Assembly (NCBI RefSeq): GCF_020616555.1
Contig: NZ_CP085173.1
Span: 3,793,501 to 3,857,500, forward strand
Reading direction: 5' to 3'
From: Streptomyces longhuiensis
GTDB taxonomy: Bacteria; Actinomycetota; Actinomycetes; Streptomycetales; Streptomycetaceae
Length of the DNA stretch: 64,000 nt
The translations under genes and the position numbers were made by a program. Under the pieces are notes generated by a model. It did not search any database, was not told the origin of the DNA, and worked only from the letters and a program-made list of their open reading frames with translations. Of this stretch, positions 27,995 to 35,873 are shown piece by piece (the stretch's first letter is position 1; the number at the start of each line of letters is the position of its first letter).

Positions 27995-28392
27995 GCGGCC
28001 CTTTTTCTGGAAGGACTTCCCATCGCCCCTGCTCTGGCCCAGAATCAAGGGGTCTTCACATTCGCCTCACATCACAACCGCAGCATTCTCACGTCCGAAC
28101 CTCGATCTACATATGGGGTCTCTTGCGCACGATCAGGACATATGCAGGAGACGCAGATCACAGAGATCTGAACGTAACCATTTGAGGTTCTCGTGAGTCT
28201 AAGGAGGCGATGCAGGAACGTCTTGGGGGGCGTTTCTGTGTTGACCGGGGCCGTCTTGGGGGACGGACCCGACCGCGTTGGCCGGGACACGTGCCACGGA
28301 GAGCTTGAGCGGCCCTCCCGTGTACGGGTCCCGGCAGACGGCACCGTAGACGCCCGGACGGATCCCGTGGGGGGAATCCGCACCGGGAAAAA
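27995..28392. other. Gene-poor stretch between copA and gltA; possible small RNA or short ORF
   Basis: About 400 bases without a convincing gene. 28040-28190 is AT-richer than its surroundings and promoter-like. 28190-28390 is GC-rich and ends in a strong bidirectional terminator. A frame from GTG 28193 (behind GAGG) is open but runs through the terminator and into gltA, so I do not call it. An ATG at 28210 has AAGGAGG only two bases upstream and gives 32 codons. A plus-strand non-coding RNA of about 200-250 nt would fit the layout; this is inference. Confidence 0.3.
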
Positions 28393-28445
28393 GGAAAGCG
28401 CCCCGACTGCCGGCCCGTGGGGGGACTGGCAGCGGGGCGCTTTCC
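28393..28445. terminator. Strong bidirectional terminator
   Basis: GGAAAGCGCCCCG (28393-28405) pairs perfectly with CGGGGCGCTTTCC (28433-28445), extended inside by CTGCC/GGCAG (28407-28411, 28428-28432). The minus strand reads CTTTCCTTTTTCCC after the stem, a T-rich tail; the plus strand is followed by CTTTCTCTTC. Confidence 0.8.
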
Positions 28446-28533
28446 GCTTTCTCTTCACTTCTGCTCCCGCTCGACGCGGGGGGTGCCCTGCATGGTGTGC
28501 GGTCACGCAGCGCGGGGTGCACGGCGCGAGGCC

Positions 28534-28579
28534 TCAGCGGGCCTCGGCAGCGACGAAGTCACGCGGGACCTCGCCGGTA
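28534..28579 (-). pseudogene. Vestigial duplicate of the citrate synthase 3' end
   Basis: This 46-base stretch repeats 28623-28668, the last codons of gltA, at about 40 of 46 bases. On the minus strand it still reads TGEVPRDFVAAEAR followed by TGA, against TGEVLRDFVPVEAR in gltA. The copy lies 89 bases beyond the true end, past the gltA terminator. I see no further gltA homology around it, so it looks like the remnant of a tandem duplication rather than a working gene. Confidence 0.65.
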
Positions 28580-28586
28580 CTGTGCC

Positions 28587-28610
28587 GGTCCGGGGGACGC
28601 CCCCCGGACC
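28587..28610. terminator. gltA hairpin terminator
   Basis: GGTCCGGGGG (28587-28596) and CCCCCGGACC (28601-28610) are exact reverse complements around a four-base loop, 12 bases past the gltA stop on the minus strand. Confidence 0.75.
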
Positions 28611-28622
28611 TCCGGCCGAGGA

Positions 28623-29912
28623 TCAGCGAGCCTCGACGGGGACGAAGTCACGCAGGACCTCGCCGGTGTAGATCTGGCGCGGGCGGCCGATGCGCGATCC
28701 CGGCTCCTTGATCATCTCGTGCCACTGGGCGATCCAGCCCGGCAGGCGGCCGAGGGCGAACAGGACCGTGAACATCTCGGTCGGGAAGCCCATGGCCCGG
28801 TAGATGAGGCCCGTGTAGAAGTCGACGTTCGGGTAGAGGTTGCGCGAGACGAAGTACTCGTCGGAGAGCGCGTGCTCCTCCAGCTTGAGCGCGATGTCGA
28901 GCAGCTCGTCGGACTTGCCGAGGGCCGAGAGGACATCGTGCGCCGCGGCCTTGATGATCTTGGCGCGCGGGTCGAAGGACTTGTACACCCGGTGGCCGAA
29001 GCCCATCAGGCGGACGCCGTCCTCCTTGTTCTTCACCTTGCGGATGAAGGAGTCGACATCGCCGCCGTTGGCCTGGATGCCCTCGAGCATCTCCAGGACG
29101 GACTGGTTGGCGCCGCCGTGCAGCGGGCCCCACAGGGCGGAGATACCGGCGGAGATCGAGGCGAACATGTTCGCCTGCGAGGAGCCGACCAGACGCACGG
29201 TGGACGTCGAACAGTTCTGCTCGTGGTCCGCGTGCAGGATGAGCAGCTTGTCGAGCGCGGAGACGACGACCGGGTCGAGGTCGTACTCCTGCGCCGGCAC
29301 GGAGAACGTCATGCGCAGGAAGTTCTCGACGTAGCCGAGGTCGTTGCGCGGGTAGACGAACGGGTGGCCGATCGACTTCTTGTACGCGTACGCCGCGATG
29401 GTCGGCAGCTTGGCGAGCAGCCGGATCGTCGACAGGTGGCGCTGCTGCTCGTCGAACGGGTTGTGGCTGTCCTGGTAGAACGTCGACAGCGCGCTGACCA
29501 CGGAGGACAGCATGGCCATCGGGTGGGCGTCACGCGGGAAGCCGTCGAAGAAGCGCTTGACGTCCTCGTGGAGCAGCGTGTGCCCGGTGATCTCGTTCTT
29601 GAAAGTGGAGAGCTCGTCGACGGTCGGAAGCTCGCCGTTGATCAGCAGGTAGGCCACCTCGGTGAAGGTGGAACGCTCGGCCAGCTGCTCGATCGGGTAG
29701 CCGCGGTACCGGAGGATGCCCTGCTCACCGTCGAGATAGGTGATCGCGGATTTATAGGCGGCGGTGTTGCCGTATCCGCTGTCGAGGGTCACCAGACCGG
29801 TCTGGGCCCGGAGCTTCCCGATGTCGAAGCCCTTGTCACCGACGGTGCTGTCGATCACCGGGTAGGTGTACTCGCCATCGCCGTACCGCAGTACTACAGA
29901 GTTGTCGCTCAC
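28623..29912 (-). CDS. gltA: Type II citrate synthase
   Basis: Condenses acetyl-CoA and oxaloacetate to citrate at the entry of the TCA cycle. 429 residues from GTG 29912, where the protein begins MSDNSVVLRYGDGEY, the usual Streptomyces start; GAGGG lies upstream. A GTG at 29924 would add four residues. The active site is clear: His in LHADHEQNCS, His in GPLHGGANQSVLEM, the GFGHRVYKSFDPRAK block with His, Asp and Arg, and a conserved Asp in the VDFYTG region. The N-terminal beta domain and length indicate the hexameric, type II (bacterial) form. The gene is monocistronic with its own terminator, and a degraded copy of its tail lies downstream. Confidence 0.97.
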   Translation of the reverse strand: MSDNSVVLRYGDGEYTYPVIDSTVGDKGFDIGKLRAQTGLVTLDSGYGNTAAYKSAITYLDGEQGILRYRGYPIEQLAERSTFTEVAYLLINGELPTVDELSTFKNEITGHTLLHEDVKRFFDGFPRDAHPMAMLSSVVSALSTFYQDSHNPFDEQQRHLSTIRLLAKLPTIAAYAYKKSIGHPFVYPRNDLGYVENFLRMTFSVPAQEYDLDPVVVSALDKLLILHADHEQNCSTSTVRLVGSSQANMFASISAGISALWGPLHGGANQSVLEMLEGIQANGGDVDSFIRKVKNKEDGVRLMGFGHRVYKSFDPRAKIIKAAAHDVLSALGKSDELLDIALKLEEHALSDEYFVSRNLYPNVDFYTGLIYRAMGFPTEMFTVLFALGRLPGWIAQWHEMIKEPGSRIGRPRQIYTGEVLRDFVPVEAR

Positions 29913-30018
29913 GTCATCCCTCACCGACGTAGTGCCTCTTCTTCGAGGTGCCCTGACTGTTCTCTACCATCCCCCACTTGGCCCAGCAGAGTGCACTCGG
30001 GGTCGACCATTGGGCCTA

Positions 30019-30041
30019 TTCGCGGCACTGAGTGCCGCGAA
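30019..30041. terminator. recD2 hairpin terminator
   Basis: TTCGCGGCAC (30019-30028) pairs perfectly with GTGCCGCGAA (30032-30041) around a TGA loop, starting five bases beyond the recD2 stop on the minus strand and upstream of the gltA promoter. Confidence 0.7.
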
Positions 30042-30046
30042 CCTGC

Positions 30047-32350
30047 TCATCCTGCCCCCTTCGCCCCTCTTGCGGAAAGCCCGTGTGACGTTTCCGACTC
30101 ATTTGATCGATCGAAAGTTACCAAACCGAAGGATGTGCCCCCGGAGAGCCGGAATCGGAGTGCCGTACAACGCCTTCCCGCGGAGACCGTGCGCACCGCC
30201 TGACCGAGCGCCTTGCGTGAACCGACGAGCACCACCAGCTTCTTGGCCCGCGTGACCGCCGTATAGAGAAGGTTCCTCTGCAGCATCATCCAGGCACCGG
30301 TCGTGACCGGGATCACGACGCACGGATACTCACTTCCCTGGGAGCGGTGGATCGTCACGGCGTACGCGTGAGCCAGCTCGTCCAGCTCATCGAATTCGTA
30401 TACGACTTCCTCGTCCTCGTCGGTGAGTACGGTCAGCCGCTGCTCGTCCACGTCGAGGGAGGTGACGACGCCGACGGTGCCGTTGAACACGCCGTTCTCC
30501 CCCTTCTCGTAGTTGTTCCTGATCTGGGTGACTTTGTCGCCCACGCGGAAGACCCGGCCGCCGAAGCGCTTCTCGGGGAGGTCGGGGCGGGCGGGCGTGA
30601 CGGCTTGCTGGAGCAGGCCGTTGAGGGTGCCGGCGCCGGCCGGGCCGCGGTGCATCGGGGCGAGAACCTGGACGTCGCGCCGCGGGTCGAGGCCGAACTT
30701 GGCGGGGATGCGGCGGGCGGCGACATCGACGGTGAGTCGGCCCGCCTCCTCCGTGTCCTCCTCCACGAACAGGAAGAAGTCCTTGAGGCCCTGGGTGAGC
30801 GGATGCTGACCCCCGTTGATGCGGTGCGCGTTCGTGACGACGCCGGACTCCTGCGCCTGGCGGAAGATGCGGGTGAGGCGGACCGCGGGGACCGGGCCGC
30901 CCTCGCCGAGCAGGTCCCGCAGCACCTCGCCGGCGCCGACGCTCGGCAGCTGGTCGACGTCGCCCACGAAGAGCAGATGGGCGCCCGGCGGCACGGCCTT
31001 GGCCAGCTTGTTGGCCAGCAGGAGGTCGAGCATCGACGCCTCGTCGACCACGACGAGGTCGGCGTCGAGCGGCCGGTCCCGGTCGTAGGCCGCGTCACCG
31101 CCCGGCTTGAGTTCGAGCAGGCGGTGGACCGTGGACGCCTCGGCGCCGGTCAGCTCGGCCAGGCGCTTGGCGGCGCGGCCCGTGGGGGCGGCGAGGACCA
31201 CCTTCGCCCGCTTGGCGCGGGCCAGTTCGACGATCGAGCGGACCGTGAAGGACTTGCCGCAGCCGGGCCCTCCGGTGAGGACGGCGACCTTCTTCGTCAG
31301 CGCGAGCTTCACCGCCTCCTCCTGCTCGGGCGCGAGCTCGGCCCCCGTGCGCCCCGCGAGCCAAGTCAGGGCCTTGTCCCACGCGACGTCCCGGAACGCC
31401 GGCATCCGGTCCTCGTCCGTGCGCAGGAGGCGCAACAGCTGGGCGGACAGGGACAGTTCGGCGCGGTGGAAGGGGACGAGATAGACCGCCGTCACCAGCT
31501 CCTCCCCGCCGTCCGGTCCCGGCACCCGCTCCCGTACGACACCCTCCTCCTCGCCCGCGAGTTCGCCCAGGCACTCGATGACCAGGCCCGTGTCGACCTG
31601 GAGGAGCTTGACCGCGTCGGAGATCAGCTGTTCCTCCGGCAGGAAGCAGTGGCCCTGGTCGGTGGACTGCGAAAGGGCGTACTGCAGGCCCGCCTTGACG
31701 CGCTCGGGGCTGTCGTGCGGGATGCCCACGGACTGCGCGATGCGGTCGGCGGTGAGGAAGCCGATGCCCCAGACGTCGGACGCGAGCCGGTAGGGCTGGT
31801 TCTTGACCACGGAGATCGACGCGTCGCCGTACTTCTTGTAGATACGCACCGCGATCGACGTGGACACCTCCACGCTCTGGAGGAAGACCATCACTTCCTT
31901 GATGGCCTTCTGCTCCTCCCAGGCGTCGGCGATCTTCTTCGTGCGCTTGGGGCCGAGGCCCGGCACCTCGATCAGACGGCCCGGCTCCTGCTCGATGATG
32001 TCGAGGGTGTCCAGGCCGAAGTGACGGGTGATCCGGTCGGCGAAGACCGGGCCGATGCCCTTGACCAGGCCGGATCCGAGATAGCGGCGGATGCCCTGGA
32101 TGGTGGCGGGCAGGACCGTCGTGTAGTTCTCCACGGTGAACTGCTTGCCGTACTGCGGGTGGGAGCCCCAGCGGCCCTCCATGCGCAGCGACTCGCCGGC
32201 CTGCGCGCCGAGCAGCGCGCCGACGACGGTGAGCAGGTCACCGCCGCCGCGGCCGGCGTCGACGCGGGCGACCGTGTACCCACTCTCCTCGTTGGCGTAC
32301 GTGATCCGCTCGAGGACCCCCTCGAGCACCGCCATCCCCGGGTTCGGCAT
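30047..32350 (-). CDS. recD2: ATP-dependent DNA helicase RecD2
   Basis: A 767-residue superfamily 1B 5'-3' helicase that works without RecBC. The N-terminal RecD2-specific part has tandem helix-hairpin-helix segments (GIGPVFADRI; VPGLGPKRTKKI at 129-140; VWGIGFLTADRIA). The helicase core carries Walker A TGGPGCGKS (359-367), motif II VVVDEASML, LFVGDVDQLPSVG (motif III), and C-terminal YAVTIHRSQGSEYP with TAVTRAKKLVVLVG (motifs V and VI). A cysteine replaces the usual Thr in Walker A. The last 45 residues are not conserved in pattern and may be disordered. ATG 32350 is used. It has no partner gene; a role in replication-fork or mismatch tolerance is known for the family. Confidence 0.95.
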   Translation of the reverse strand: MPNPGMAVLEGVLERITYANEESGYTVARVDAGRGGGDLLTVVGALLGAQAGESLRMEGRWGSHPQYGKQFTVENYTTVLPATIQGIRRYLGSGLVKGIGPVFADRITRHFGLDTLDIIEQEPGRLIEVPGLGPKRTKKIADAWEEQKAIKEVMVFLQSVEVSTSIAVRIYKKYGDASISVVKNQPYRLASDVWGIGFLTADRIAQSVGIPHDSPERVKAGLQYALSQSTDQGHCFLPEEQLISDAVKLLQVDTGLVIECLGELAGEEEGVVRERVPGPDGGEELVTAVYLVPFHRAELSLSAQLLRLLRTDEDRMPAFRDVAWDKALTWLAGRTGAELAPEQEEAVKLALTKKVAVLTGGPGCGKSFTVRSIVELARAKRAKVVLAAPTGRAAKRLAELTGAEASTVHRLLELKPGGDAAYDRDRPLDADLVVVDEASMLDLLLANKLAKAVPPGAHLLFVGDVDQLPSVGAGEVLRDLLGEGGPVPAVRLTRIFRQAQESGVVTNAHRINGGQHPLTQGLKDFFLFVEEDTEEAGRLTVDVAARRIPAKFGLDPRRDVQVLAPMHRGPAGAGTLNGLLQQAVTPARPDLPEKRFGGRVFRVGDKVTQIRNNYEKGENGVFNGTVGVVTSLDVDEQRLTVLTDEDEEVVYEFDELDELAHAYAVTIHRSQGSEYPCVVIPVTTGAWMMLQRNLLYTAVTRAKKLVVLVGSRKALGQAVRTVSAGRRCTALRFRLSGGTSFGLVTFDRSNESETSHGLSARGAKGAG

Positions 32351-32405
32351 GAGGCGACCGTACCGGTGGGGTCGGACACCCGGGGAGCGGTGCCCGGGTT
32401 ACGGA

Positions 32406-32990
32406 CTACAGGCCGCCCATGGGTTCGATGTCCACCTTGACGGGCGTGCCCCAGACCCGCACCACCTCGTAGTCCGTGAACGCGTGGACCAGGCGGTACG
32501 CCGAGGCCGCGCGGGGCTCCCTGCGCTGGGCCGCGAGATAGTGCTCGGCCTCCCTGCGGTCGTGCCGCGGGGTGCCGCACAGCTGCCACACCTGTCCGTT
32601 CCACTTCTCGGGGAGCCAGCGCTGCTGGGGCTGCGGGCGGTCCTCCCGGACGCCGTACCGCGACATCGCCGGGGCGTCCGCGCTCTCGCCCTGCCGGGGT
32701 CGCGTGGGATACGTGCCGTTGATCTCGGAGCGGCGGGCGACGCGGCGGCGGGTCTCGCAGAGCAGGCACAGGTCCTGAGCGTTCTCGTCGACCGGGCCCG
32801 TCGGGTGCTCCGGGCAGCGCGTGGTGGGCGGGTCGCCCGTGACGGAGTCCTCGATGAGGTCGAGCGCGCGCTTCACGTCCGCGCGCATCTCGTGCAGCTT
32901 GCTGTCGGGTGTGTCGGTGCTGAGGCCCTCGCCGTGCTCGCCGAGGAGGCGCAGCGCCCGGCCGAGCGCGGTGAGCTGTGCGTGATTCAC
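32406..32990 (-). CDS. Conserved hypothetical protein with Cys-rich motif
   Basis: A 194-residue soluble protein of unknown function. After a helical N-terminal part (ALGRALRLLGEHGEGL, MRADVKRALDLIEDSV) it has a possible zinc-binding knuckle: TRCPEHPTGP followed 15 residues later by DLCLLCETRRRVARR. The C-terminal half is a compact region rich in Trp and Tyr (PEKWNGQVWQLCGTPRHDRREA, YRLVHAFTDYEVVRVWG). I use GTG 32990 (start of VNHAQLTALG); upstream in-frame ATGs at 33077 and 33092 lack a ribosome site. It is divergent from the LacI gene; operators at 33137-33173 lie about 150 bases from this start. Confidence 0.65.
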   Translation of the reverse strand: MNHAQLTALGRALRLLGEHGEGLSTDTPDSKLHEMRADVKRALDLIEDSVTGDPPTTRCPEHPTGPVDENAQDLCLLCETRRRVARRSEINGTYPTRPRQGESADAPAMSRYGVREDRPQPQQRWLPEKWNGQVWQLCGTPRHDRREAEHYLAAQRREPRAASAYRLVHAFTDYEVVRVWGTPVKVDIEPMGGL

Positions 32991-33136
32991 GGGCGTGTGC
33001 CCCTTCCGTGCGGGTTCCGTGGCTGACTCCGCCAGCGTCTCACGCACCGCCGACACGGCCGTCCGGCACCGGTCCATGAGGGCCGCGTACATCACGATCC
33101 GGTCTCGACAAGCGGAACGGGGGTTGCCAACAGCCC

Positions 33137-33173
33137 GTGTAATCGATTCCAATCCTTCGTGTAATCGATTCCA
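33137..33173. promoter_or_regulatory. Two identical LacI-type operators, 22 bp apart
   Basis: The 15-mer GTGTAATCGATTCCA occurs at 33137-33151 and again at 33159-33173. Its core AATCGATT is a CG-centred palindrome, as in LacI/GalR-family sites, and the 22-bp spacing puts both on the same helix face. They lie 65-100 bases before the LacI start, so autoregulation of the ribose-type operon is likely. Confidence 0.8.
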
Positions 33174-33237
33174 CGAGGTGTCGGACCAGGTTTCGGATCC
33201 GTTCCGGACCAAGCAGCCACAAGGAGGTGGTCCTGCG

Positions 33238-34287
33238 ATGGCGAGCATCAAGGACGTCGCCGCGGCAGCGGGTGTCTCCGTCGCCACGGTCTCGCGGGTG
33301 CTGAACAGCCACCCGTCCGTGAGCCCGGACGCGCGCGCCCGCGTGCTCGGCGCGGTCGACTCGCTCGGCTACCGCCCGAACGCCGTGGCGCGCTCCCTGC
33401 GCACCGCCCAGACCCGCACGCTCGGCCTGGTCATCAGCGACGTGCTCAACCCGTACTTCACCGAGCTGGCCCGCTCCGTCGAGGAGGAGGCGCGCGCGCT
33501 GGGCTACAGCGTGATCATCGGGAACGCCGACGAACAGCCCGACATCCAGGACCACCACGTACGCACCCTCGTCGACCGGCGCATCGACGGCCTCCTGGTC
33601 TCCCCCACCGACGGCGGCTCGCCGCTGATGCTGGAAGCCGCGCGCGCCGGTACCCCGATGGTCTTCGTCGACCGCTGGATCCCGGGCGTGGACGTGCCGG
33701 TGGTCCGCTCCGACGGGCGCGCCGCCGTGCGCGACCTCGTGGCCCATCTGCACGCCCTCGGCCACCGCCGCCTCGCCATCATCGCGGGGCCCGCCGCCAC
33801 CACGACCGGCAGCGAGCGCGTCGAGGCGTTCCGCGAGGCGCTCGCCGCGTACGGGATCGCGCTGCCGGACGCCTACATAGGGCAGGGCGACTTCCAGGCG
33901 GACAGCGGCCGGCGCGCGACGGAGCGCTTCCTCGCCCTGTCCGAGCCGCCCGAGGTCGTGTTCGCCGCCGACAACCTGATGGCGCTCGGCGCGCTCGACG
34001 CGATCAGGGCCGCCGGGCTGCGCGTCCCGTACGACATCGGGCTCGCGGCCTTCGACGACATCCCCTGGTTCGTGCACACCGACCCGCCGGTCACGGCGAT
34101 CGCCCAGCCGACCAAGGACCTCGGCCGGGCCGCCGTACGGGCCCTGATCGACCGCATCGAGGGCAGGCCCCCGCAGTCGGTGACGCTGCCGGCGCGCCTG
34201 GTCGTCCGCCGGTCCTGCGGCGAGACGGAGAGCCCGGCCCCCGCAGACACCCCCACCGCCACGACCTCAACGAGGAGGAACCCGTGA
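33238..34287 (+). CDS. LacI family repressor of the ribose-type operon
   Basis: A 349-residue regulator. N-terminal HTH and hinge: IKDVAAAAGVSVATVSRVLNS (3-23), then YRPNAVARSLRTAQT with the minor-groove-binding hinge helix. Residues 60-330 form the periplasmic-binding-protein-like effector domain (LGLVISDVLNPYFTELARSVEE, DGLLVSP, FVDRW, AFDDIPW). AAGGAGG precedes ATG 33238; upstream in-frame ATGs belong to the untranslated region. The gene is first in the operon: its stop overlaps the rbsA-like GTG (GTGA, 34284-34287). D-ribose is the likely effector, inferred from rbsK and rbsD downstream. Confidence 0.93.
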   Translation: MASIKDVAAAAGVSVATVSRVLNSHPSVSPDARARVLGAVDSLGYRPNAVARSLRTAQTRTLGLVISDVLNPYFTELARSVEEEARALGYSVIIGNADEQPDIQDHHVRTLVDRRIDGLLVSPTDGGSPLMLEAARAGTPMVFVDRWIPGVDVPVVRSDGRAAVRDLVAHLHALGHRRLAIIAGPAATTTGSERVEAFREALAAYGIALPDAYIGQGDFQADSGRRATERFLALSEPPEVVFAADNLMALGALDAIRAAGLRVPYDIGLAAFDDIPWFVHTDPPVTAIAQPTKDLGRAAVRALIDRIEGRPPQSVTLPARLVVRRSCGETESPAPADTPTATTSTRRNP

Positions 34288-35873
34288 GCAACCCGGAAGA
34301 GCGGCAGGCCCAGGAGCCGGCCGGGCCGCCCGACGAGCTGCTGCGCATCGAGGGGATACGCAAGACGTTCCCCGGCGTCGTCGCGCTCGACAGCGTCGAC
34401 TTCGATCTGCGCCGCGGCGAGGTGCACGTGCTGCTCGGCGAGAACGGAGCGGGCAAGAGCACCCTCATCAAGATGCTCTCCGGCGCCTACCGGCCCGACG
34501 CGGGCCGGATCGTCGTCGACGGCCGGGAGGCCCGTATCCACGGGGCGCAGGACGCCGAGCGCCTCGGGATCGCCACCATCTACCAGGAGTTCAACCTCGT
34601 CCCCGATCTGACGGTCGCCGAGAACATCTTCCTGGGCCGCCAGCCGCGCCGCCTCGGGATGATCGACCGCAAGAAGATGGAGGCCGACGCCGAGGAGCTG
34701 CTGCGGCGCGTCGGCCTGACGGTGTCGCCCCGGACCCGGGTGCGCGAACTGGGCATCGCCCGGCTCCAGATGGTCGAGATCGCGAAGGCCCTGAGCCTGG
34801 ACGCGCGCGTCCTGATCATGGACGAGCCGACGGCCGTGCTCACCTCGGAGGAGGTGGACAAGCTCTTCGGGATCGTGCGCGCGCTGCGCGAGGACGGTGT
34901 CGGCGTCGTCTTCATCACCCACCACCTGGAGGAGATCGCCGCGCTGGGCGACCGCGTCACGGTCATCCGCGACGGCAAGAGCGTCGGCCAGGTCCCCGCG
35001 TCGACCCCCGAGGCCGAGCTCGTACGGCTCATGGTGGGCCGCAGCATCGAGCAGCAGTACCCGCGCGAGCGGCCCGAACTCGACGCGACGGAGGCTCCGT
35101 TGCTGCGGGTCGAGGGGCTGACCCGTGACGGTGTCTTCCACGACGTGCACTTCGAGGTGCGGGCCGGCGAGGTCGTCGGCATCGCGGGCCTCGTGGGCGC
35201 GGGCCGTACCGAGGTCGTGCGTGCCGTCTTCGGCGCCGACCCGTACGACAAGGGCACCGTCGAGGTAGCGGGCGCGCGCCTGCCGCGGCACGACGTGAAC
35301 GCGGCGATGGCCGCCGGCGTCGGGCTCGTGCCCGAGGACCGCAAGGGGCAGGGCCTCCTCCTGGACGCGTCCGTCGAGGAGAACCTGGGCCTGGTCACGC
35401 TGCGTTCGGCGACCCGCGCGGGCCTCGTGGACCGCAGGTCCCAGCGCGTCGCGGCCGCGCGCATGGCCGAGCAGCTCGGCGTGCGCATGGCCGGACTCGG
35501 CCAGCATGTGCGGACCCTGTCCGGCGGCAACCAGCAGAAGGTCGTCATCGGCAAGTGGCTGCTCGCCGACATCAAGGTCCTCATCCTCGACGAGCCGACG
35601 CGCGGCATCGACGTCGGCGCGAAGGTCGAGATCTACCAGCTCGTCAACGAACTCACCGCGGCCGGGCACGCCGTCCTGATGATCTCCAGCGATCTGCCGG
35701 AGGTCCTCGGGATGAGCGACCGGGTCCTCGTCATGGCGCAGGGCCGGATCGCGGGCGAACTCGCGGCCGGCGAGGCGACCCAGGACTCCGTGATGGCGCT
35801 CGCCGTCAGCACCGCCGCTTCCCCGGCAACCACCCCCGTACACAATGAAGTGGAGGGCTCCCGTGGCCACTGA
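34284..35873 (+). CDS. rbsA: Ribose-type sugar ABC transporter, double ATPase subunit
   Basis: A 529-residue carbohydrate-uptake-type-2 ATPase with two ABC domains. Domain 1: Walker A GENGAGKST near residue 54, Q-loop YQEFNLV, signature region ELGIARLQMVEIAKAL (a non-consensus LSGGQ), Walker B LIMDEPTAVL. Domain 2: degenerate Walker A GLVGAGRTEV near 305, consensus signature LSGGNQQKVVIGKWL, Walker B LILDEPTRGIDVG. This split, with a full A site in one half and a full signature in the other, is typical of RbsA, XylG and MglA. GTG 34284 overlaps the LacI stop. The 3' end overlaps the start of the permease-binding protein fusion by 11 bases. Confidence 0.95.
   Translation: MSNPEERQAQEPAGPPDELLRIEGIRKTFPGVVALDSVDFDLRRGEVHVLLGENGAGKSTLIKMLSGAYRPDAGRIVVDGREARIHGAQDAERLGIATIYQEFNLVPDLTVAENIFLGRQPRRLGMIDRKKMEADAEELLRRVGLTVSPRTRVRELGIARLQMVEIAKALSLDARVLIMDEPTAVLTSEEVDKLFGIVRALREDGVGVVFITHHLEEIAALGDRVTVIRDGKSVGQVPASTPEAELVRLMVGRSIEQQYPRERPELDATEAPLLRVEGLTRDGVFHDVHFEVRAGEVVGIAGLVGAGRTEVVRAVFGADPYDKGTVEVAGARLPRHDVNAAMAAGVGLVPEDRKGQGLLLDASVEENLGLVTLRSATRAGLVDRRSQRVAAARMAEQLGVRMAGLGQHVRTLSGGNQQKVVIGKWLLADIKVLILDEPTRGIDVGAKVEIYQLVNELTAAGHAVLMISSDLPEVLGMSDRVLVMAQGRIAGELAAGEATQDSVMALAVSTAASPATTPVHNEVEGSRGH

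Noticed and set aside
28193..28711. A 172-codon frame from GTG 28193 that looked like a gene after copA.
   Set aside because: It has a weak GAGG site but passes through a strong terminator and 90 bases into the 3' end of gltA on the other strand; its composition is not protein-like. Kept only as a possible short ORF or RNA.
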